Under the pieces are notes generated by a model that made no database searches, had not been told where the DNA came from, and was given only the letters and a program-made list of their open reading frames with translations. Positions 1 through 6,352 of a DNA stretch of 6,821 bases are shown in pieces. The translations under genes and the position numbers were made by a program. How positions within the stretch are numbered: the first letter of the stretch is position 1; each line of letters begins with the position of its first letter. This stretch comes from Verrucomicrobiota bacterium (GTDB lineage: Bacteria; Verrucomicrobiota; Verrucomicrobiia; Opitutales; Opitutaceae): contig JAFAAS010000003.1 of assembly GCA_023426435.1 (NCBI GenBank), positions 1-6,821 on the forward strand. The letters are read 5' to 3'.

Positions 1-69
1 CCCCCCGCCCACCAGCGCGATCAATCCCGCCACCAACAACCCAATGCTTCCTGTAAACGCGTCCCACAT
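1..69 (-). CDS. N-terminal fragment of a leftward membrane or exported protein
   Basis: Reading leftward from an ATG at 69, all 23 codons to the window edge are open. The peptide begins MWDAFTGSIG and continues into a hydrophobic stretch rich in L, V, A, I and G, which looks like a signal anchor or first membrane helix. A GGAG (complement of 80-83) lies 10 bases before the ATG, an acceptable Shine-Dalgarno position. Codons end mainly in G, as in the other leftward gene at 3299-4279 and unlike the C-ending plus-strand genes. The gene diverges from oppB. The rest lies outside the window, so I do not recognise the family. With only 23 codons, chance cannot be fully excluded. Confidence 0.5.
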   Translation of the reverse strand, partial: MWDAFTGSIGLLVAGLIALVGGG

Positions 70-149
70 TCGCCGCGCACTCCGCGCCAAAAGCCATTCC
101 TCTGCAACCGCTAATCTCCACCCGCAGGTCGCCGTCAATCCGCTCGATG

Positions 150-218
150 AACCACCAAGGCACCAAGACACAGCGATATCTCCGCCCTTCTTCTCTGTGC
201 CTCCGTGCCTCTGTGGTT
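150..218. repeat. Inverted repeat A, 8-base unit type
   Basis: The 23-base arms at 150-172 and 196-218 are inverted copies that match at 18 of 23 positions, separated by 23 bases. Each side is built from three 8-base units: CACCAAGG, CACCAAGA, CACAGCGA on the left (153-176) and, on the complementary strand of the right side, CACAGAGG, CACGGAGG, CACAGAGA (215 down to 192). It lies 67 bases before the oppB ATG, inside the gap between oppB and the leftward gene. A GTG at 205 that would extend oppB upstream is part of the right arm. It resembles the dispersed intergenic repeats I recall from Verrucomicrobia; function unknown. Confidence 0.75.
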
Positions 219-285
219 AACTCCTCACCGCCCCTTCCATTCCACATTTGTCATCCCACCACCGTCCTTCGTTACTTTCCCCGCA

Positions 286-1203
286 ATGCTGCGCTTCATC
301 CTCCGCCGCCTGCTCGAGACGATCCCCGTCCTCTTTGTCATCGTGACCGCGACGTTCTTCATGATCCGCTTCGTCCCCGGCGGCCCGTTCACCGCCGAAA
401 AAGCCGTCAGCCCCGAAACCCTCCGCAACCTCGAAGCGCACTACGGCCTCGATAAACCGCTTCACCAACAATACCTCGACTACCTCGGCAACCTCCTCCG
501 CGGCGACCTCGGCCCGTCCTACAAATACGTCAATCGCACCGTCAACGAAATCATCGCCGACTCGCTTCCGACTTCCCTCGAGCTCGGCGCCTGGTCCCTC
601 CTCGTCGCCCTCAGCCTCGGCCTCCCGCTCGGCATTCTCGCCGCCGTCAAACGCAACACCTGGCTCGACTACCTCGCATCCTCCACCGCGATGATCGGCA
701 TTTGCGTTCCCACGTTCGTCCTCGGCCCGCTCCTTGTCCTGCTTTTTGGGATACAGCTCCGCTGGGTCAACGCCTCCGGCTGGTATGAGCCTATCGACCG
801 CGTCCTCCCTTCCCTCGTCCTCGGCTTTTTCTACGCCGCCTACATCGCCCGCCTCACCCGCGGCGGCATGCTCGACATCCTCAACCAAGATTTCATCCGC
901 ACCGCCCGCGCCAAGGGCGCCAGCGAAACTCGCGTGATCTTCAAACACGCCCTCCGCGGCGGTCTCGCCCCCGTCGTCTCCTTCCTCGGCCCCGCCATCG
1001 CCGGCATCCTCACCGGCTCCTTCGTCATCGAAACCATTTTCCAAATCCCCGGACTCGGCCGCATCTTCGTCCTCAGCGCCTTCAACCGCGACTACACCCT
1101 CGTCCTCGGCACCGTCGTCCTCTACGCCGCCCTCGTCGTCCTCCTCAACCTCGTCGTCGACATCGTCCAGGTCTGGCTCAACCCCAAACTAAAATTCGAA
1201 TGA
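286..1203 (+). CDS. oppB: Oligopeptide ABC importer, permease subunit OppB
   Basis: This 305-residue inner-membrane protein forms, with OppC, the channel through which oligopeptides enter the cytoplasm using ATP hydrolysed by OppD/OppF. The N-terminus (MLRFILRRLLETIP, then RFVPGGPF at 29-35) and internal stretches (GDLGPSYKY 73-81, YIARLTRGGM 186-195, NRDYTLVL 267-274) closely resemble E. coli OppB as I remember it, which is 306 residues long. Six membrane segments are visible at about 10-30, 98-121, 132-157, 172-190, 228-250 and 273-296. The EAA loop that docks the ATPase is RTARAKGASETRVIFKHAL (205-223). I chose the ATG at 286 because it gives the family N-terminus; an in-frame GTG at 205 adds 27 atypical residues and lies in a repeat arm. 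No Shine-Dalgarno sequence is visible. OppC follows after 99 bases. A DppB-type substrate range cannot be excluded. Confidence 0.95.
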   Translation: MLRFILRRLLETIPVLFVIVTATFFMIRFVPGGPFTAEKAVSPETLRNLEAHYGLDKPLHQQYLDYLGNLLRGDLGPSYKYVNRTVNEIIADSLPTSLELGAWSLLVALSLGLPLGILAAVKRNTWLDYLASSTAMIGICVPTFVLGPLLVLLFGIQLRWVNASGWYEPIDRVLPSLVLGFFYAAYIARLTRGGMLDILNQDFIRTARAKGASETRVIFKHALRGGLAPVVSFLGPAIAGILTGSFVIETIFQIPGLGRIFVLSAFNRDYTLVLGTVVLYAALVVLLNLVVDIVQVWLNPKLKFE

Positions 1204-1204
1204 G

Positions 1205-1282
1205 AAGGGCCGCAAAAATGCGCAAAAAGTCGCAAGAAACCCGGCTCCCTCTTTGCGCCTTCTGCGCCTCTTTGCGGCCCTT
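1205..1282. repeat. Inverted repeat B, between oppB and oppC
   Basis: Arms at 1205-1236 and 1251-1282 are inverted copies. The outer 12 bases (AAGGGCCGCAAA) match perfectly and the inner part is imperfect. The left arm is three 10-base units in exact phase: CGCAAAAATG, CGCAAAAAGT, CGCAAGAAAC (1211-1240). The right arm, on the other strand, has CGCAAAGAGG, CGCAGAAGG and CGCAAAGAG. The repeat starts one base after the oppB stop and ends 20 bases before the oppC start, so it fills the gap. In RNA it would form a long imperfect stem that could pause transcription or shield the oppB message from 3' decay; these roles are inference. There is no T-run after it, so a standard intrinsic terminator is unlikely. 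Confidence 0.75.
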
Positions 1283-1302
1283 CCCTTCCTTCTGATTTTT
1301 CG

Positions 1303-2208
1303 GTGCTCTCCCTCTCCCCACGCAACCTCCCTTCCGCCACTCTCTCGCCCGACGATCTCGAGCGCGGCCATTCCCTCTGGTCCGACGCCTGGCATCGTCT
1401 CCGCCAAAATCGCCTCGCCGTCTGCGGCGGCCTCCTCCTCGCCTTCCTCGCCCTCGCCTGCCTCCTCGGCCCGCTTTTCGCCCAACCTTACCACGCCCAA
1501 AATCTCCACCTCGGCGCCACCGCCCCCAGCGCCCAACACTGGCTCGGCACCGACACCCTCGGCCGCGATCTTCTCTCACGCATTCTCTACGGCGGCCGCA
1601 TCTCTCTCATGGTCGGGCTCGTCGCCACCTTCGTCGCCCTCACCATCGGCGTCACCTACGGCGCGATCGCCGGCTACATCGGCGGCAAACTCGACACCGT
1701 CATGATGCGCATCGTCGACATCCTCTACGCGCTTCCTTTCACGATTTTCGTCATCCTGCTGATGGTGTTCTTCGGTCGCAACATCCTCCTCCTCTTCCTC
1801 GCAATCGGCGCCGTCGAATGGCTCACCATGGCCCGCATCGTCCGCGGCCAAATTCTCTCCATCAAAAAAATGGAATACATCGAGGCCGCCCGCTCCCTCG
1901 GCCTCAGCCGCAGCCGGATCATCTTCCGCCACATGCTCCCCAACATCCTCGGCCCGATCATCGTTTACACGACGCTCACGATCCCCGCCGTGATGTTGCT
2001 CGAAGCCTTCCTCAGTTTCCTCGGTCTCGGCGTCCAGCCGCCCATGAGCTCCTGGGGCTCCCTCATCAAGGACGGCGCGGAAAAAATGGAAGAGTTCCCC
2101 TGGCTGCTCATCTTCCCCGGCGCGATTTTCTCCCTCACACTTTTCTCGCTCAACTTCCTCGGCGACGGTCTTCGCGACGCCCTCGACGTCCGCTCCTCCA
2201 AAGACTGA
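1303..2208 (+). CDS. oppC: Oligopeptide ABC importer, permease subunit OppC
   Basis: This 301-residue protein is the second membrane subunit of the peptide importer and pairs with OppB. E. coli OppC is 302 residues. The N-terminal cytoplasmic region (SLWSDAWHRLRQNRLAV 24-40) leads into the first membrane helix, and the family marker HWLGTDTLGRDLLSRI (79-94) follows. Further segments are at about 101-124, 142-172, 215-243 and 265-287. The EAA loop is EYIEAARSLGLSRSRIIF (191-208), followed by RHMLPN. The C-terminal markers LLEAFLSFLGLG (232-243), SSWGSL and FLGDGLRDALD (285-295) are intact. The start is GTG at 1303: the frame is open back to 1204 but offers no other ATG, GTG or TTG, and the first internal ATG is far inside the protein. 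No Shine-Dalgarno sequence is seen. It is presumably co-transcribed with oppB. No oppA, oppD or oppF lies in the window. Confidence 0.95.
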   Translation: MLSLSPRNLPSATLSPDDLERGHSLWSDAWHRLRQNRLAVCGGLLLAFLALACLLGPLFAQPYHAQNLHLGATAPSAQHWLGTDTLGRDLLSRILYGGRISLMVGLVATFVALTIGVTYGAIAGYIGGKLDTVMMRIVDILYALPFTIFVILLMVFFGRNILLLFLAIGAVEWLTMARIVRGQILSIKKMEYIEAARSLGLSRSRIIFRHMLPNILGPIIVYTTLTIPAVMLLEAFLSFLGLGVQPPMSSWGSLIKDGAEKMEEFPWLLIFPGAIFSLTLFSLNFLGDGLRDALDVRSSKD

Positions 2209-2233
2209 CTCCCGCCACGCCTCCGCGGCGTAT

Positions 2234-2266
2234 GAAACAGGCACACCGCTTCAACCGTGCCGTTTC
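2234..2266 (+). promoter_or_regulatory. Stem-loop covering the GTG start of the downstream glycosyltransferase
   Basis: GAAACAGGCAC (2234-2244) can pair with GTGCCGTTTC (2257-2266) to give ten base pairs with one bulged A (2239) and a 12-base loop. The 3' arm begins exactly at the GTG chosen as the start of the glycosyltransferase gene, and the stem begins 26 bases after the oppC stop. It could close the start codon to ribosomes until translation from oppC opens it, or it could act as a weak terminator for oppC. The sequence after it is pyrimidine-rich but has no T-run, which argues against a strong intrinsic terminator. The pairing is visible; the function is inference. Confidence 0.4.
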
Positions 2267-3333
2267 CTCCTCGCTTCTCCTCTCGTCGTCCCGCCACCGC
2301 TCGCGCCCCCAAAATCAGCGTCCTGCTACCGACGTATAACTACGCGCGCTTCCTCCCATCCGCCATCGAATCGATCCTCGCGCAAACGTTCCGCGACTTC
2401 GAACTCCTCATCGCCGACGACGCCTCCACCGACCACACCGCCGAAATCCTCGCCCACTACGCCGCCGTCGATCCGCGCCTCCGCACCCACATCCATCCCG
2501 CCAACATCGGCATGGCCCCCAACTGGAATTGGTGCCTCCAACACGCCCGCGGCGACTACATCAAATTCCTCTTCGCCGACGATCTTCTCGCCTCTCCCGA
2601 AGCCCTCGCACAACAAGCCGCCCTCCTCGACGCCCACCCGCACGCCACCCTCGCCGCCTCGCCGCGACTGCTCATCGATTCCCAGAACCAGATCACCGGC
2701 TGCTGGGACGATCTCACGCCCGGCCCTCACCACGGTCCACCGCTCATCGCCCGCTGCCTGCGCACGCGTCGCAATCTCATCGGCGAACCGTCCGCCGTCC
2801 TGTTCCGCCGTCGCGACGCCACCCGCGGTTTCGATCCTTCCCTACGCCAGATCGTCGATCTCGAGATGTGGTTTCACCTCCTGCTCCGCGGCGACCTCGT
2901 TTACACCAAATCTCCGCTCGTCGCCTTCCGCCGCCACGCCGCGCAACAAACCGCCCTCAACCACCGCCACCACACGCCCGAGCTCGAAATGATCGCGCTC
3001 CTCCAACGCTATCTCAACCAACCCGCCGTCACCGCCCACCTCCGACCCGGAAGCTTCGCCCACCACCAGGTGCTCTTCCGCCAAATCCACTACGCGAAAA
3101 AAGCCTGCCGCCACCACCCCGAAGCCCATCGCACCTGCACCAGGCTCCGCCGCGAAATCCCGCCCCACCGCTGGTGGATTCTATCGCTTCAACATCGCCT
3201 CTCGCGCCCGTTCCAAAATCTTTTCCGCTGGTCTCACCTGAAACTCAGCGCGCGGAAAAACATCCCGACCCACGCGCTCGCCCCGTTTGTGACATCGCCT
3301 ACGCCACCTCCACCGGCTGCTCCACCGCGGTAA
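2257..3333 (+). CDS. Family 2 glycosyltransferase (GT-A fold)
   Basis: This 358-residue protein transfers a sugar from a nucleotide donor to an unknown acceptor, probably at the cytoplasmic side of the membrane. The GT-A nucleotide-binding start is KISVLLPTYNYARFL (19-33), followed by ESILAQTF and the first acidic motif LIADDASTD (51-59). The metal-binding DXD-type motif is FADD (106-109). The acceptor side shows NLIGEPSAVLFRR (173-185) and DLEMWFHLLLRGD (201-213), matching the position of the catalytic acidic motif in this family. No membrane helix is evident. The C-terminal third is rich in His and Arg, and the last residues are a Pro/Ala-rich tail encoded where the gene overlaps its convergent neighbour. 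GTG 2257 is the only standard start before the core: an in-frame stop lies at 2233 and the next Met is residue 86. The donor sugar cannot be read from the sequence. The start is less certain than the family. Confidence 0.85.
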   Translation: MPFPPRFSSRRPATARAPKISVLLPTYNYARFLPSAIESILAQTFRDFELLIADDASTDHTAEILAHYAAVDPRLRTHIHPANIGMAPNWNWCLQHARGDYIKFLFADDLLASPEALAQQAALLDAHPHATLAASPRLLIDSQNQITGCWDDLTPGPHHGPPLIARCLRTRRNLIGEPSAVLFRRRDATRGFDPSLRQIVDLEMWFHLLLRGDLVYTKSPLVAFRRHAAQQTALNHRHHTPELEMIALLQRYLNQPAVTAHLRPGSFAHHQVLFRQIHYAKKACRHHPEAHRTCTRLRREIPPHRWWILSLQHRLSRPFQNLFRWSHLKLSARKNIPTHALAPFVTSPTPPPPAAPPR

Positions 3334-4279
3334 ACTCGCGCGTATCCGCCGGCGTCGTCGCTCCGCTCGTCCACCACGCCGCCATCGACGCCGCCACGCT
3401 CTTGCGCCACGCGGTCCACCCGTCGATTTCGCCAGCCACGTTCCCGAACAACAGATTCGCATGGCGAAGATAAAACCGCGCCAGCCGCCACGGAAACCCG
3501 CTCGTCGCCTCCGCCTGCCGCAGCAACCCCCGATATCCTTCCACAAACCGCCGCTGCGACCGCCCCAGACTCCGCGCCTGCAACAACGCCTCCAGCAAAC
3601 GCAACCGGAGTTGGTGCTCCTCGCGCAGGCGCTTCATGCGCGATCCCGCCGGATGATACGCATTCGTTTCATGGATACGGTAGTGCACGAGATACTCGTC
3701 CAGATACTGCACGCCGCCATGCAACGCCCCGCCCGCGCCGATCCACCAGTCATACGGCACGTTCGCCGGAAACGGCGTCAAAGCCCGCGCCACATCCGCC
3801 CGCAACACCGTCGCATGCCCGACCACGGAATTCCGATAACACAGCCGCCGCACGTCATGCCCCGCAAACTTCCGCCTCTGTCCCGCGCGCGCCGGCACCG
3901 ACCGCGGCACCGCTCCCCGGAATTTCCACGACGCATGATGCATCACGACCGACCGGCCATCCCACGCCTTTCGCATCCGCGCGATCTTGTGCGGCACCCA
4001 CACGTCATCCTGATCCGACAACGCAATCCACCGCCCTTTCGCCAGCCGCACCGCCTTGTCGAAATTTCGCGTCACCCCCAGTCGGGTCCGGTTGCAAACA
4101 ATCCTCACCCGCCGATCCGCCAGCGAATGCTGATGCAGGATCGCCACCGTGTCGTCCGTCGATCCGTCGTCCACCGCGAGGATTTCCTCCACGCCCGCCT
4201 GCACCCGCAACGAGTTCAACTGCTCATCGAGAAACCGCCCGCCGTTGTAGGTGCACATCACCACGGAAAGAGAATGCAT
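3299..4279 (-). CDS. Family 2 glycosyltransferase, rhamnosyltransferase-like
   Basis: This 326-residue leftward enzyme is a second GT-A glycosyltransferase. Its motifs are SVVMCTYNGGRFLDEQL (5-21), LAVDDGSTDDT (34-44), the metal-site motif ALSDQDDVW (86-94), SVVGHATVLR (151-160), VPYDWWIG (174-181) and VHYRIHETNA (198-207). The SDQDDVW, YDWW and YR.H..N combination is what I associate with rhamnosyltransferases of O-antigen and exopolysaccharide loci; the donor remains inference. I chose the ATG at 4279 because it begins the family N-terminus and follows an AGGTG, though only three bases away. An upstream ATG at 4378 would add 33 atypical residues. The stop (TAG, complement of 3299-3301) lies inside the facing glycosyltransferase, giving a 35-base tail-to-tail overlap. 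Its G-ending codons contrast with the C-ending plus-strand genes, but whole-window strand skew explains this without invoking transfer. It diverges from the exporter gene, with 110 bases between them. Confidence 0.87.
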   Translation of the reverse strand: MHSLSVVMCTYNGGRFLDEQLNSLRVQAGVEEILAVDDGSTDDTVAILHQHSLADRRVRIVCNRTRLGVTRNFDKAVRLAKGRWIALSDQDDVWVPHKIARMRKAWDGRSVVMHHASWKFRGAVPRSVPARAGQRRKFAGHDVRRLCYRNSVVGHATVLRADVARALTPFPANVPYDWWIGAGGALHGGVQYLDEYLVHYRIHETNAYHPAGSRMKRLREEHQLRLRLLEALLQARSLGRSQRRFVEGYRGLLRQAEATSGFPWRLARFYLRHANLLFGNVAGEIDGWTAWRKSVAASMAAWWTSGATTPADTREFTAVEQPVEVA

Positions 4280-4389
4280 GATCACCTGAATACGCCGCCC
4301 GCCGCCGCGCAGAGTCAGCGTCCCTCGATCCCGCTCCGCAAAGATTGAAGTGGAACGCACCGCCCGCTCCGTTTTCATCCTCCCCCAGC

Positions 4390-6135
4390 ATGCGCCGCTT
4401 CCGCCCCTACTTCCGCTACCTGCGTCCCCTGCGCATGCACCTCGTCGCAGCGCTGATTTGCCTCTGCATCTTTTCCGCCGCCAGCGGCTTCGGCATGCCG
4501 CTCATCATTCGCGAGGTGTTCGGACCCATCTTCGAAGCCGACGAACGTAATCTCCCGCTCCGCGAGGTCATCGCCCTCGCCCTGCTCGTGCCCGCCTTGT
4601 TCGTCGTGCGCGGCCTCTCCGGCTACGCCAGCTCCTATCTTTTTCAGTTCATCGGCACCCGCACGCTCGAAGCGCTGCGTCTCGACTACTTCCGCAAGCT
4701 CCAGGTTCTTCCGCTCGCCGATCTCCAAAAACATCCCGCCGGCGACCTCACGTCTCGTGTCATCAGCGACGCGCAACAGGTTCAAACCGTCATCACCGCG
4801 CTCGCCAACGAGGGCATCAAACACCCGCTCACGCTCGTCGGCGCACTGATCTACGTCGCGTGGACCGCCCTCCACTCGCAAGGCGTCGGTCTCGCGATCG
4901 TCTGCCTCGCGATCATTCCTCTCTGCGTTTTTCCCGTCCGCTACGTCGGCCGCAAAATCCTCCGCCGCGCCCAGCAAGCCCAGGCCCAGATCGGATCCCT
5001 TTCGTCCCAAGTCACCGAAAACCTCGCCGCCGCCCGCGAGGTCCGCGCCTTCAGCCTCGAGCAACGCATCACCGACCGCTTCCGCGCCACCACGCACGCG
5101 CTCCTCACCGCCCAACTCAAGATCGTCAAATACGCCCAGGCCCTCAACCCCACCATCGAGGTCATCTCCGCCCTCGGCATCGCCCTCACCCTCGTCTTCG
5201 CCTACGAAAGCGGCGTCACCCTCGCCGCACTCATGAGCGTCCTCACCGCGCTCTACATGTGCTACGAGCCGATCAAGAAGCTCGGTTACCTCAACTCCGA
5301 CCTCAAACGCGGCGTCGCCGCCCTCGACCGCCTCGAACCCATCCTGCACGCGCCCGTCGCCATCGCCGATCCCGCCCAACCCGTCTCCGTTTCACGGATA
5401 CGCGGCGACGTCGCCTTCGAAAACGTCACCTTCGCCTACGCGGGCGGCGAACCCGTCCTCCGCGACGCCTCCATCGTCATCCCCGCCGGCACCGTCTGCG
5501 CCCTCGTCGGCCCCAGCGGCGCCGGCAAAACCACCTTCGCCAATCTCGTCCCGCGCTTCTACGAGGTCGGCTCCGGCCGCGTCACGATCGACGGACACGA
5601 TGTCCGCTCCTTCCGCCTCGCCGATCTCCGCCGCAACATCGCGATCGTCTCCCAGGATCCCGTCCTCTTCAACGACACCGTTTACAACAATCTCCTCCTC
5701 GGACGCGAGAACGCCTCCCGCGACGAGGTCATCTCCGCCGCCGTCGACGCCCACGCCGACGACTTCATCCGCACCCTTCCGCAAGGCTACGACACCATCG
5801 TCGGCGAACGCGGCGCACTGCTCTCCGGCGGACAAAAACAGCGCATCGCCCTCGCCCGCGCCTTCCTCCGCAACGCCCCCATCCTCATCCTCGACGAAGC
5901 CACCTCCGCCCTCGATTCCCAAAGCGAACAGCTCATCCAGGAAGCGCTCAAAAAGCTCATGGTCGGCAAAACCGTCCTCATCATCGCCCACCGTTTCAGC
6001 ACGATCCGCGACGCCTCCATGATCCTCGTCTTCGACCGCGGCGAACTCATCGCCACCGGCACCCACACCGAAGTTTACGCCCGCAGCCCGCTCTACAAAA
6101 ACCTCTACGACAGCCAGCAAACCGTCACCGCGTGA
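4390..6135 (+). CDS. MsbA-type ABC exporter, fused membrane and ATPase domains
   Basis: This 581-residue half-transporter works as a homodimer that flips or exports a hydrophobic substrate across the inner membrane. The membrane domain occupies about 1-310 with six helices (about 18-40, 58-80, 143-161, 165-185, 255-272, 275-292). It contains AREVRAFSLEQR (215-226), typical of MsbA-like lipid exporters. The ATPase domain is complete: Walker A GPSGAGKT (374-381), Q-loop Q422 in VSQDP, signature LSGGQKQR (478-485), Walker B ILILDEATSALD (498-509, including the D-loop) and switch His534 in IIAHR. E. coli MsbA is 582 residues. I chose the ATG at 4390; an in-frame TTG at 4345 would add 15 residues (KWNAPPAPFSSSPS type) with no ribosome site for either. 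The 110-base gap to the divergent glycosyltransferase shows no clear promoter boxes. Beside two glycosyltransferases, a lipid-linked sugar substrate is plausible, but drug or peptide export is not excluded. Confidence 0.92.
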   Translation: MRRFRPYFRYLRPLRMHLVAALICLCIFSAASGFGMPLIIREVFGPIFEADERNLPLREVIALALLVPALFVVRGLSGYASSYLFQFIGTRTLEALRLDYFRKLQVLPLADLQKHPAGDLTSRVISDAQQVQTVITALANEGIKHPLTLVGALIYVAWTALHSQGVGLAIVCLAIIPLCVFPVRYVGRKILRRAQQAQAQIGSLSSQVTENLAAAREVRAFSLEQRITDRFRATTHALLTAQLKIVKYAQALNPTIEVISALGIALTLVFAYESGVTLAALMSVLTALYMCYEPIKKLGYLNSDLKRGVAALDRLEPILHAPVAIADPAQPVSVSRIRGDVAFENVTFAYAGGEPVLRDASIVIPAGTVCALVGPSGAGKTTFANLVPRFYEVGSGRVTIDGHDVRSFRLADLRRNIAIVSQDPVLFNDTVYNNLLLGRENASRDEVISAAVDAHADDFIRTLPQGYDTIVGERGALLSGGQKQRIALARAFLRNAPILILDEATSALDSQSEQLIQEALKKLMVGKTVLIIAHRFSTIRDASMILVFDRGELIATGTHTEVYARSPLYKNLYDSQQTVTA

Positions 6136-6148
6136 ACTCAAAATCGTG

Positions 6149-6229
6149 AACCACGAAGGGACACCAATTCACACGAATAATCGGCCCTGCCCCATCCAAC
6201 TTCGTGTCCATTGGCGTCCATTCGTGGTT
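6149..6229. repeat. Inverted repeat C, 10-base unit type
   Basis: Arms at 6149-6178 and 6200-6229 are inverted copies matching at 25 of 30 positions, with a 21-base loop. The left arm is three 10-base units: CACGAAGGGA, CACCAATTCA, CACGAATAAT (6152-6181). It starts 13 bases after the exporter stop and is the first member of a three-part cluster that fills the gap to the DUF721 gene. The left arm can alternatively pair with the orphan arm at 6353-6382 (24 of 30). Confidence 0.8.
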
Positions 6230-6247
6230 TATCTCCGAACCGTTTTC

Positions 6248-6333
6248 CACCACGGATGAACACAGATAAACACGGATCCGAACCAGGTTTTCGCAGGCTC
6301 GAAATCCGCGTCCATCCGTGTCCATCCGTGGTT
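6248..6333. repeat. Inverted repeat D, 10-base unit type
   Basis: Arms at 6248-6277 and 6304-6333 are inverted copies matching at 24 of 30 positions, with a 26-base loop. Units on the left are CACGGATGAA, CACAGATAAA, CACGGATCCG (6251-6280). On the complementary strand of the right arm they are CACGGATGGA twice and then CGCGGAT. Five of the six mismatches are A on the left against G in the inverted right copy, so a minus-strand RNA would form G-U pairs at these places and be almost fully paired. Confidence 0.8.
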
Positions 6334-6352
6334 AACCTCCTCCGCGGTTTGG

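Noticed and set aside
248..276. Possible promoter before oppB: TTGTCA (248-253), 17-base spacer, GTTACT (271-276)
   Set aside because: The -35-like box matches five of six, but the -10-like box only three of six, and the start would be nearly leaderless. Too weak to call without a mapped transcript start.
217..1044. Long minus-strand open frame of 275 codons opposite oppB, rich in Glu, Asp, Gly and Ala
   Set aside because: It is the antisense of a clear oppB gene. The acidic, low-complexity composition is what C-ending codons produce when read backward, and no family motif is present.
2217..2231. Short palindrome ACGCC-TCCGC-GGCGT after oppC as a terminator
   Set aside because: Only five pairs, no T-run after it, and such GC palindromes are expected by chance at this base composition.
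3299..4279. Horizontal acquisition of the leftward glycosyltransferase because its codon endings differ from its neighbours
   Set aside because: The G-ending preference is the mirror image of the C-ending preference on the other strand and is shared by the leftward fragment at 1-69, so strand skew explains it.
3461..4348. Plus-strand open frame of 295 codons opposite the leftward glycosyltransferase
   Set aside because: Arg/Pro/His-rich antisense reading; the minus strand carries the complete glycosyltransferase motif set.
4345..4373. TTGAAG at 4345-4350 as a -35 box or as a TTG start for the exporter
   Set aside because: No -10-like hexamer lies at 16-19 bases, and as a start it has no ribosome site and adds 15 residues not expected at the N-terminus of an MsbA-type protein.
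4375..5379. Minus-strand open frame of 334 codons opposite the exporter membrane domain
   Set aside because: Same compositional artefact: acidic low-complexity product, antisense to an intact ABC exporter. A similar frame lies at 5392-6141.
4860..6149. Plus-strand open frame of 429 codons, almost entirely Arg, Pro and His
   Set aside because: It is an out-of-frame reading of the exporter gene, whose own frame carries all ABC motifs. The extreme composition reflects C-rich codons shifted by a base.
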